Positions 49,701 to 61,700 of a DNA stretch of 64,000 nucleotides are shown piece after piece. Within the stretch, counting starts at the first letter, position 1. Each line of letters starts with the position of its first letter. The notes beneath the pieces are model-generated. The model did not search any database and was not told the origin of the DNA. It saw only the letters and a list, made by a program, of their open reading frames with translations. This DNA comes from Arenicola marina. Its lineage: Eukaryota; Annelida; Polychaeta; Arenicolidae. The DNA lies in assembly GCA_964019135.1 (NCBI GenBank), contig OZ025263.1:38341638-38405637 (forward strand), read 5' to 3'. The position numbers were made by a program, and so were the translations under genes.

Positions 49701-52700
49701 AAGCACCAAATTACCTGGTTAATCTAGGAAGAATGGCAAGTTTTCAGGTTTCATTTGCAGCCCATCTATAATAATCCCTGACTATCTCTGTGTGTTATCT
49801 CTAGAATATTAAAACATAAGGATATTACAGATCCCAAAGATGTTTAGAAAGAACAGGTGAACTTTATTTATAGTCTAGAACACTGAGGATTTTTCTTCGG
49901 TGGTAAGTACATGTATATTGGACCCGGGTAAGAGGACGTCACAAAGGATAATGATCTCACACATTGTGATCGGGTGGATGTTAAAATTATACGTTTCTAG
50001 AAATGTCAAATCATTTAATAAGCGATCGCGAAGTTCTGAGAAGGCTGAACATTGAACATTGTCCTCGGACTGAGATAAGCAGAACTCACAACTGTTATAC
50101 ATTTCCTGTCATTGGCTCTCCCCGACCTGAATAACGTAGCTTTCACCGCAGCCATCTTCATAAGTGCGTTATGAACCATCACTTATGTATTATCTGAACA
50201 AGGTCTTAACGGTTGCAGTTTTGATATTTTATTAGATGATATAATGTTAAAAGATTAATAATATTAATTAATTAATAATATCTGAACAACGTCTTAACGG
50301 TTGCAGTTTTGATATTTTATTAGATGATATAATGTTAAAATTAAGATTTTGCCGCAATGTTCTACTACAACAGTTCCTTGGCCAAATCATCACAGTAGAC
50401 CAGTCTAAAATCGCTTCTAATTTTCAGCGTTGACGCCGCTACAGAAGATACTTGACCAAACGGTAGAGTACACCAGTCAAAGACTTATCTACGGTAAGCC
50501 GCTGCTGGCCAACCAGACGGTCCACTTCCGCCTAGCCGAGTTGCAGACGGAGTTGGAGCTCCTGCGCTCCATTCTCTACCGGGCTATAGGTGTGTCCATT
50601 CTCTAATTTGGATATCTCTCTATATATCATTTTATTCACTGGCTAACATGTATTACCACGCGTTTTATATAATAAACACTGATAGTGGTGCTAGGCTTTT
50701 ATATCTATATCAGGCCTATAGAGATTGTATTATATTTGTTTTCTGTCTGATTATAAACATTTCCTGAAATAATTGCAAACTGTATCTGGGGAAAGTTCCA
50801 GTGCATTATACCGACTTATTGGGTTCCGTTTTCCAGCATTTAACCCTTGGCTCTCTAGCTTTTGTATAATTTAAAGTTTCAGAGTTATTTTGTGGCATTT
50901 GCGCTTATGACTGTAGACGAATCTGTGACCGGCAGAGCTTGCCGTAATCGCCAGTGACTAGTTTCCGAGCTTGCCTTTTTCAAGTGTAATTTCGTGAAGC
51001 AAGGTTCGTCGTGGTGGACTTCTATTTGTCGCAAAACGCGTCCACCTTCTCATAACGGCCACCCTCGCATTAAGTGTTTTGGTCACCTGAGAGCCTAACG
51101 GCACGTGGGTCGGTAGTTCGAGCCCTGCTGTGGCCATGTCTGTGTGGTCGCAGGATAAAGATCCCATGTCTTTCTTCGTAAAGAGTAGGGGGTTACCCTT
51201 GGGGAGATGGCTCCACTCTCCCTTCCTTCTCCCATTGACGCGTCCTGTAAAACCAACCAACAAACCATAACGGCCACCCCAAGAATTCGAATCTATGCAA
51301 AAAGCCTTCATGTCCCTTTTGCAAATATAGTATACACAATATCATATATTTTCATTATATACACAGTTTGGTTCCTAGCATGCAAAATATTACTTTCGTC
51401 ACGGTCAAATCCAAAGACAACAATTGTTTCCACGTAATATTTACAATAACAGATGTTTACATATTTCCGGCCTGGTGGTATCAATTAAACAACCTTTTCG
51501 GCCTGGCGGTATCACTTAGCCTTCTCGGCCTGGCGGTATCGCTTGGTCAGTTTTTCTCGGTATTACTTAGTCAGCCTTCTCGGCCTGGCGGTATCGCTTA
51601 TCCAGCCTTCTCGGCCTGGCGGTATCGCTTATCCAGCCTTCTCGGCCGGGCGGTATCGCTTATCCAGCCTTCACGGCCTGGTGGTATCGCTTATCCAGCC
51701 TTCTCGGCCTGGCGGTATCGCTTATCCAGGCTTCTCGGCCTGACGGTATCGCTTATCCAGCCTTCTCGGCCTGGCGGTATCGCTTATCCAGCCTTCTCGG
51801 CCGGACTGTATCGCTTATCCAGCCTTCTCGGCCTGGTGGTATCGTTTATCCAGCCTTCTCGGCCTGGGGGTATCGCTTAGTCAGCCTTCTCGGCCTGGCG
51901 GTACCGCTTATCCAGGCTTCTCGGCCTGACGGTACCGCTTATCCAGCCTTCTCGGCCTGGCGGTATCGCTTATCCAGCCTTCTCGCCCTGGAGGTATCGC
52001 TTGGTCAGCCTTCTCGGCCTGGCGGAATCGCTTATCCAGCCTTCTCGGCCTGGCGGTATCGCTTAGTCAGCCTTCTCGGTCTGGCGGTATCGCTTGGTCA
52101 GTCTTCTAGGCCTGGCGGTATCGCCTAGTCAGTCTTCACTGCCTGGCGGTATCGCTTAGTCAGCCTTCTCGGCCTGGCGGTATCGCTTAGTCAGCCTTCA
52201 CGGCCTGGCGGTATCGCTTGGTCAGTCTTCTAGGCCTGGCCGTATCGCTTAGTCAGTCTTCACGGCCTGGCGGTATCGCTTAGTCAGCCTTCTCGGCCTG
52301 GCGGTATCGCTTAGTCAGCCTTCTCGGCTTGGCGGTATCGCTTAGTCAGCCTTGTCGGCCTGGCGGTATGGCTTGGTTAGTCTTCTCTCCCTGGCGGTAT
52401 CGCTTAGTCAGCCTTCTCTCCCTGGCGGTATCGCCTAGTCAGCCTTCTCTCCCTGGCGGTATCGCTTAGTCAGCCTTCTCTCCCTGGCGGTATCGCTTAG
52501 TCAGCCTTCTCGGCCTGGCGGTGTCGCTTGGTCAGCCTTTATAGCCTGACGGTGTCGCTTAGTCAGTCTTCTAGGCCTTGCGGTATCGCTTAGTCAGCCT
52601 TCTGGGCCTGGCGGTATCGCTTAGTCAGCCTTTACGGCCTGGCGGTATCGCTTAGTCAGTCTTCTCGCCCTGGCGGTATCGCTTATCCAGCCTTCTCGGC

Positions 52701-55700
52701 CTGGCGGTATCGCTTAGTCAGCCTTTACGGCCTGGCGGTGTCGCTTAGTCAGTCTTCTCGGCCTTGCGGTATCGCTTAGTCAGCCTTCTCGGCCTGGCGG
52801 TATCGCTTAGTCAGCCTTTACGGCCTGGCGGTATCGCTTGGTCAGTCTTCGAGGCCTGGCGGTATCGCTTAGTCAGCCTTCATGGCCTGGCGGTGTCGCT
52901 TAGTTAGTCTTCTAAGCCTGGCGGTATTGCTTAGTCAGCCTTTACAGCCGGGCGATATCGCTTATCCAGCCTTCACGGCCTGGTGGTATCGCTTATCCAG
53001 CCTTCTCGGCCTGGCGGTATCGCTTATCCAGGCTTCTCGGCCTGACGGTATCGCTTATCCAGCCTTCTCGGCCTGGCGGTATCGCTTATCCAGCCTTCTC
53101 GGCCGGGCTGTATCGCTTATCCAGCCTTCTCGGCCTGGTGGTATCGCTTATCCAGCCTTCTCGGCCTGGGGGTATCGCTTAGTCACCCTTCTCGGCCTGG
53201 CGGTACCGCTTATCCAGGCTTCTCGGCCTGACGGTATCGCTTATCCAGCCTTCTCGGCCTGGCGGTATCGCTTATCCAGCCTTCTCGCCCTGGAGGTATC
53301 GCTTGGTCAGCCTTCTCGGCCTGGCGGTATCGCTTATCCAGCCTTCTTGGCCTGGCGGTATCGCTTATCCAGCCTTCTCGGCCTGGGGGTATCGCTTAGT
53401 CACCCTTCTCGGCCTGGCGGTACCGCTTATCCAGCCTTCTTGGCCTGGCGGTATCGCTTATCCAGCCTTCTCGGCCTGGGGGTATCGCTTAGTCACCCTT
53501 CTCGGCCTGGCGGTACCGCTTATCCAGGCTTCTCGGCCTGACGGTATCGCTTATCCAGCCTTCTCGGCCTGGCGGTATCGCTTATCCAGCCTTCTCGCCC
53601 TGGAGGTATCGCTTGGTCAGCCTTCTCGGCCTGGCGGTATCGCTTATCCAGCCTTCTTGGCCTGGCGGTATCGCTTACTCAGCCTTCTCGGCCTGGCGGT
53701 ATCGCTTGGTCAGTATTCTAGGCCTGGCGGTATCGCCTAGTCAGTCTTCACTGCCTGGCGGTATCGCTTAGTCAGCCTTCTCGGCCTGGCCGTATCGCTT
53801 AGTCAGTCTTCACGCCTGGCGGTATCGCTCAGTCAGCCTTCTCGGCCTGGCGGTATCGCTTAGTCAGCCTTCTCGGCTTGGCGGTATCGCTTAGTCAACC
53901 TTGTCGGCCTGGCGGTATGGCTTGGTTAGTCTTCTCTCCCAGGCGGTATCGCTTAGTCAGCCTTCTCTCCCTGGCGGTATCGCTTAGTTAGCCTTTATAG
54001 CCTGACGGTGTCGCTTAGTCAGTCTTCTAGGCCTTGCGGTATCGCTTAGTCAGCCTTCTGGGCCTGGCTTTATCGCTTAGTCAGCCTTTACGGCCTGGCG
54101 GTGTCGCTTAGTCAGTCTTCTAGGCCTTGCCGTATCGCTTAGTCAGCCTTCTCGGCTTGGCGGTATCGCTTAGTCAGCCTTGTCGGCCTGGCGGTATGGC
54201 TTGGTTAGTCTTCTCTCCCTGGCGGTATCGCTTAGTCAGCCTTCTCTCCCTGGCGGTATCGCTTAGTCAGCCTTCTCGGCCTGGCGGTGTCGCTTGGTCA
54301 ACCTTTATAGCCTGACGGTGTCGCTTAGTCAGTCTTCTAGGCCTTGCGGTATCGCTTAGTCAGCCTTCTGGGCCTGGCGGTATCGCTTAGTCAGCCTTTA
54401 CGGCCTGGCGGTATCGCTTGGTCAGTCTTCTCGCCCTGACGGTATCGCTTATCCAGCCTTCTCGGCCTGGCGGTATCGCTTAGTCAGCCTTTACGGCCTG
54501 GCGGTGTCGCTTAGTCAGTCTTCTAGGCCTTGCCGTATCGATTAGTCAGCCTTCTCGGCCTGGCGGTATCGCTTAGTCAGCCTTTACGGCCTGGCGGTAT
54601 CGCTTGGTCAGTCTTCGAGGCCTGGCGGTATCGCTTAGTCAGCCTTTACGGCCTGGCGGTGTCGCTTAGTCAGTCTTCTAGGCCTTGCCGTATCGATTAG
54701 TCAGCCTTCTCGGCCTGGCGGTATCGCTTAGTCAGCCTTTACGGCCTGGCGGTATCGCTTGGTCAGTCTTCGAGGCCTGGCGGTATCGCTTAGTCAGCCT
54801 TCATGGCCTGGCGGTGTGGCTTAGTCAGTCTTCTAAGCCTGGCGGTATTGCTTAGTCAGCCTTTACAGCCGGGCGATATCGCTTATCCAGCCTTGTCGGC
54901 TTGGCGGTGTCGCTTATCCAGTCTTCTCGGCCTGGCGGTATCGCTTAGTCAGCCTTCACGGTCTGGCGGTATCGCTTTTCCAGCCTTCTCGGCCTAGCTA
55001 AATCGCTTAGTCAATCTTCTACGCCTGGCGGTATCGCTTATCAAGCCTTCTCGGCCTAGCGTTATCGCTTAGTCAGTCTTCTCGGTCTGGCGGTATCGCT
55101 CAGTCAGCTTTTCTCGGTATCACTTAGTCAGCCTTCTCGGCCTGGCGGTGTCACTTAGTCAGCCTTTTCGGCCTGGCGGCATCACTTACCCAGCCTTCTC
55201 GGCCTGGCGGTATCACTTAGCCAGCCTTCTCGGCCTGGCGGTATCGCTTGGTCAGCCTTCTCAGCCTGGCGGTATCGCTTAGTGAGCTTGTCTCGGTATC
55301 ACTTAGTCAGCCTTCTCGGCCTGGTGGTATCACTTAATCAACCTTCTCGGCCTGGCGGTATCACTTAGCCTTCTCAGCCTGGTGGTATCGCTTAGTCAGC
55401 CTTCTCGGCCTGGCGGTATCGCTTGGTCAGTTTTTCTCGGTATCGCTTAGTCAGCCTTCTCGGCCTGGGGATATCGCTTAGTCAGCTTTCTCGGCCAGGC
55501 GCTATCGCTTAGTCAGCCTTCTCGGCCTGGCGGTATCGCTTAGTCAGCCTTCATGCCCTGGCGATATCGCTTGGTCAGTCTTCGAGGCCTGGCCGTATCG
55601 CTTAGTCAGCCTTCTCGGCCTGGCGGTATCGCTTAGTCAGCCTTCTCGGCCTGGCGGTATCGCTTAGTCAGCCTTCATGCCCTGGCGATATCGCTTGGTC

Positions 55701-58700
55701 AGTCTTCGAGGCCTGGCCGTATCGCTTAGTCAGCCTTCTCAGCCTGGCGGTGTCGCTTATCCCGCCTTCTCGGCCTGGCGGTATCGCTTAGTCAGCCTTC
55801 TCGGCCGGGCGGTATCGCTTATCCAGGCTTCTTGGCCTGGTGGTATCGCTTATCCAGGCTTCTCGGCCTGGTGGTATCGCTTATCCAGCCTTCTCGGCCT
55901 GGGGGTATCGCTTGGTCAGCCTTCTCGGCCTGGCGCTATCGCTTAGTCAGCCTTCTCGGCCTGGCGTATCGCTTGGTCAGTCTTCTCGCCTTGGTGGTAT
56001 CGCTTAGTCAGCCTTCACGGCCTGGCGGTGTCGCTTAGCCAGTCTTCTAGGCCTGGCGGTGTCGCTTGGTCAGTCTTCGAGGCCTGGCGGTATCGCTTAG
56101 TCAGCCTTCATGGCCTGGCGGGGTCGCTTAGTCAGTCTTCTAAGCCTGGCGGTACCGCTTAGTCAGCCTTTACGGCCTGGCGATATCGCTTATCCAGCCT
56201 TGTCGGCTTGGCGGTGTCGCTTGGTCAGCTTTCTATGCCTGGCGGTGTCGCTTAGTCTTCTCGGTCTGGCGGTATCGCTTAGTCAGCTTTTCTCGGTATC
56301 ACTTAGTCAGCCTTTTCGGCCTGTCGGCATCACTTAGCCAACCTTCTCGGCCTGGCGGTATTACTTAGCCAGCCTTCTCGGCCTGGCGGTATCGCTTAGT
56401 GAGCTTTCCTCGGTATCACTTAGTCAGCCTTCTCGGCCTGGTGGTATCACTTAATCAACCTTCTCGGCCTGGCGGTATCACTTAGCCTTCTCAGCCTGGT
56501 GGTATCGCTTAGTCAGCCTTCTCGGCCTGGTGGTATCACTTAATCAACCTTCTCGGCCTGGCGGTATCACTTAGCCTTCTCGGCCTGGTGGTATCGCTTA
56601 GTCAGCCTTCTCGGCCTGGTGGTATCGCTTGGTCAGTTTTTCTCGGTATCACTTAATCAGCCTTCTCGGCCTGGCGGTATCACTTAGTCAGCCTTCTGGG
56701 CCGGGCGGTATTGCTTATCCAGCCTTCTCGGCCTGGCGGTATCACTTAGTCAGCCTTCTCGGCCTGGCGGTATCACTTAGTCAGCCTTCTCGGCCTGGCG
56801 ATATCACTTAGTCAGCCTTCTCGGCCGGGCGGTATTGCTTATCCAGCCTTCTCGGCCTGGCGGTATCGCTGAGTCAGCCTTCGCGGCCTGGCGGTATCGC
56901 TTAGTCAACCTTCTCGGCCTGGCGGTATCGCTTAGTCAACCTTCTCAGCCTGGCGGTATCGCTTAGTCAACCTTTTCGGCCTGGCGGTATCGCTTAGTCA
57001 ACCTTCTCGGCCTGGCGGTATCGCTTAGTCAACTTTATCGGCCTGGCGGTATCACTTAGCCAGCCTTCTCGGCTTGGCGGTATCGCTTGATCAGCCTTCA
57101 CAGCCTGGCGGTGTCGCTTTGTCGGCCTTCTCGGCCTGGCGATATCGCTTAGCCAGGCTTCGGCCTCGGATTATCGCTTGGTCAGCCTTCTCGGCCCGAA
57201 ACGTCATACCACACGGCCTGCGCCATCTTGGAGCCAATGTACAGTTTCACACTGCCTTGTCTATTGCATTGCATTGTCTATTGACGGCGGATATGAATAT
57301 ATAACGCAGTAACTCTTTTCCGTTATATTTCAGATATATTAACATAAGTGCTTTCATAAACGATGGAATATCGGATATGCCCACCCCGGCGGTATCCCTT
57401 GGAACCTTCTACTCATGGAAACCTTAGATTTTCTTATTTTTCCTGCGAGTTTCGGCCTCAAAGAAGTCACTAATTTTCAATTGTGGGCGATAACCGGGAT
57501 GGTTGTAGTCAAACTTTAAACTGCGTAGTTCGTTCTACCAAGGTCTGAAGTTTTTGTCACTGTGACGTTTTGGGTACTAACAAACGTATACGTCGCCTTT
57601 CTAACGTTTTGCCCGTACGTATCACGGCCCAAATGGAATTTCTGCGAATGCATGTATCAGTTTTGGTAGTTATCGAGAGAGGATATTTCTCAGACGCTTA
57701 TACATTTTAGTGACTGCCTTTAGACAGGGAAAAAGCAAAGACATTGATCTAATGTAAGGGAAAATTTTTTCGGTCGTCTGCAGCTGGATAAGCAGTGGCC
57801 AATCACCCGAAACATACATGTCACGATGTGTGTTTACGTATATGATTAAGACCTGCACTATAGAAAGAGAGACAAAGGGACGAGGGAAGTTTCATATGAA
57901 CATTTTCCTCACAAGGAAGCATTACCAGACTGCACTAACCACTACTAACGTAACCTGCTAATTTATCCTGCAGAGTAGCATTCGAGGCACGTATAGGTCG
58001 CCAAAACACGGGCTTCAATATACCCTTAAATATATATGTATTTAGTTTCAACTTAGATAAAAAGAGAACATGATAAAGATACCTAGGACTTCGTCCTTAC
58101 ATGACGAGACCATATCCGGATTAGTGGTCATGTTAGAACCTATATGAAAAGTAATTGTTCAATGAAAATGTAAACTATTTATGTGGTTTCACGTTCACCA
58201 TGTAAGTGTTGTTTCAAAAATGTTTCAACCTTAAATCTGCTCTATTACATATTGTGTGTATTGTTGTTTGTTTAATGGTAACAGAGCGAAAGAAGTAATA
58301 TGAATATACATAAAACTGAAACAGATAATAACCCTTTTGAACAAAACTGTTTAAACTCTTTGTTCTAGTTGCATTTCATTCTGTTTCTGTCGTGATCGCC
58401 TTCTTAATTAAATTAATGTAGATTAATGTAGATTATGAACACAATTTGATAGTGCTGAATATTGTTTGTCGCAGAAAATTAGTTCAAGACAATATTTACT
58501 TCTATTATTTTAGTCCTCTTGGTTCCCATTTGTTACAGCTATGAGCCTCCTAGGTCAAGATGTAACCTACCTGGCTTCCATGGCTAAGTTGAAGGCTGGA
58601 AGGCTGTCTCGTGAGCTCACTGATGCTTGTCTGCAATACTGGGGCGGTATGGGCTACACCAGTGAAGTCCTGGTTAGTCGTATGTACAGGTAAGACTGGT

Positions 58701-61700
58701 ACACCAATACAACGAAGGGCTGGTTAGTCATATATAAATATAAGACTACACCATGAAGGTCTGGTTAGTCGTATGTACAGGTAAAGCTAGACTACACCAG
58801 GAAGGTTTGGTTAGTCGTATGTACAGGTAAAGTTAGACTACACCTGGAAGATCTGGTTAGTCGTATGTACAGGTAAAGGTAGACTACACCAGGAAGATCT
58901 GGTTAGTCGTATGTACAGGTAAAGCTAGACTACACCAGGAAGATCTGGTTAGTCGTATGTACAGGTAAAGCTAGACTACACCAGGAAGATCTGGTTAGTC
59001 GTATGTACAGGTAAAGCTAGACTACACCAGGAAGATCTGGTTAGTCGTATGTACAGGTAAAGTTAGATTGCACCAGAAAGGTCTGGTTTGATCGTTTACA
59101 TGTCAGACTGGACTACACCAGCAAGGTCCGGTTACACACTACACCGAGAATGTCTGGCTAGTGGCATGTACAGATAAGACTGGACTACACCAGTGAGGTC
59201 TGGTTAGTCGTTTTGTACAGGTAAGACTCAACGAAGGGCTCGTTAGTCATATATAAGTACAAGATTGGACTACACTAGGAAGGTCTGGTTGGTAGCATGT
59301 GCAGATAAGACTGGACTACACTAAGAAGGTCTGGTTGGTGGAATGTGTAGATAAGACTGGACTACACCAGGAAGGTCTTGTTAGTCGTATCACAGAGTAG
59401 ATATTATACAGATGGCCAAGCCGACCGCAGCGCCATCCGACGGTCAGCGTGTGGTTTTTGATTTTCGATTTTCTTGATTTTCTGCAGTGAACGGCTTGCA
59501 TGAATGTAATATTTTTAAAGGGAATATAGCAAGTGTCATGATTATACCCAATTATCCTTGAAAACTGGGTCACAACACCAATTTGATTTGATGTGCCAGA
59601 CTCTTGCATTATCGCTCACGCGCCCACTGACAAACAACGCTGAACAGACTGAGACTGTCACTCTCAGTGACACTGACACTGTGACAGTGTTGTGGCAGCT
59701 GTGAAACGGGCACTGGTTCAGCGCCTGAAAGTCAGAGAGGACAGTCAGTAACAGTGGTTGTGGAGCGCCCATTGCTATTAACTGTAAACAATAAATCGTA
59801 GTGACACTGTCACTGACACAAATGACAGCCTCACTGAGACTGACACACTCATCAGCTGATCTGCTGATACAGTGACACTGATAGTGATAACGACAGCCTC
59901 TGTCACAGCCTCTGTCACAGCCTCTGTCAAAGCCTCTGTCGCAGGCTCTGACTGTCACAGCCTCTATCGCAGGCTCTGACTGTCACAGCCACTGACAAAT
60001 TGACTGACACTGACAGCCCCAATCGACTCACGGTCACTTACACTGATACATTGATAGTGACCAAGTGACAACAAGATTTCAATTGGCACTATATCATGTC
60101 TAGTATAGATGATACTGACAGGATTTAATTTCACAATATTATTTTTTAGAAAGTACATTACAACACATGGCCTTTAGTGTAGGCCCTAATAAGCTGTCTA
60201 TGCTGGTACTTGCGCCAAGGTTAACCTGTCTTGTGTGGATGTGTAGCTGTAACATCTTGTTTTCAGGCTACAGCACTGGAGGTGTAAGGCAATGCTTGCA
60301 TGATGGGACTTTCATAATTATTTTTACATATACAATATCTAGGGAATCCTTTTGTACAGCCATAGACATAATTAAGAAGGGTAGTGAATTAGCAGTTTTA
60401 TTGGGATAGCTGGGCTACAACTAGCTCTGAAGTCAAGATAAATTCAAGCGTCGCTACCTATCAGCCAAGGGTAGCAAGGCCTTGGTTCTTCCGGGCTAGG
60501 CTACAACCTGACAAGAAAAATGCTAGGGTTGCAGTGGCAAGCGATAGGCATGCTGTTTTTGGACTATATCCTCCTAAATACGGGATAAGCCTATATTGGT
60601 TAGCTAGCGGTATATCCGATATACCTCAATGTTAATTGTATTATGACCAAATCATAATTGATACTGGAATACTAAATTGAGATATTCTATCAACCCCAGA
60701 AATAAAGTTGCCCCTGCTAAACATTATGTTTTGTAGACTTTGCAGAATATGACATTACTCCATACATTATTCTATTTTGGTTTTTATTATTATATTTAAA
60801 GTTGCATGTGGAGTTGTTTCGCTGTTTTTGAATGCCAAATTTGCGTATAAGAACACAGACCTAAGGCCTTAAGGTTCACAACAGACAATAAACACCTACC
60901 ATATCGCTCACCAATTATCTGCCAATGAGCAAAACATTTCAAATTCATGAATTGTCCGCCACAAAAATGAAAACTTGTGCTGATTTGAAACGTCATAAAC
61001 GTGTGTACACAAGTCGTTAACCGGTGCCACCAACAGGGGGGCCCAAGCGCTAAATTTTATAAGACAATAGAAGCGTCCGGAGCGCCACTTTTTCTTTGGC
61101 GGTGCCCGTTGACACTGCTTGTGGTCAAAGGTAACACTTCCTGTTTATGTTTATTTTGAAACAGCCGTTGCAACGGTCAGCTCCACATGTAACTTTAATG
61201 TTACATTTTTATGCTACTATGCATGGTGATAGATCTAAATAGGTATACATTAGTTGAGCTATCTGAATGATGATCACTATAATACATTATATGACTAGAT
61301 ATTCACAGTTTACCCATATGTGATGCACAATTCAGGCCAAGAGCATTCTGGTCTTTAATATTATATAGGGTATTATTATTATTGTACTTTGAATAAATAC
61401 TTGCATTGATTTACTAATGAGTAAAATACATGATTTCCATCTAAAATATTTTGTGAGGCATAACAAAAAAAGCTATGCACAGCCTATTTTGAAAGACATT
61501 TAATAAAATGTAATACCCTGGTAATATTTCACCATTCAGGAGATTTGATTTATTTGAAACAGAGACATTCAAACAATCAATTTAAAATAATATAATGGTT
61601 AGCAGCTGGAATATTGGTTAGCAAGAATCCTCTAGATCATGTTTCTAGGTCACAAGTTACAAGCCTGTGTTACCTGTATGCTCCTGTTACAGAGTATGTA

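Noticed and set aside
51368-57304. Open frames with RPGGIAYPAFSAWRYRL-type repeats
   Set aside because: Frame read-through of the 31-bp minisatellite inside an intron; no splice signals or start support.
58651-58665. Similarity of GGGGCGGTATGGGCTA in exon 8 to the 31-bp array unit CTGGCGGTATCGCTTA
   Set aside because: The match is short, the array ends 1.3 kb before the exon, and no gradual transition is seen, unlike the exon 4 and exon 8 edge arrays.
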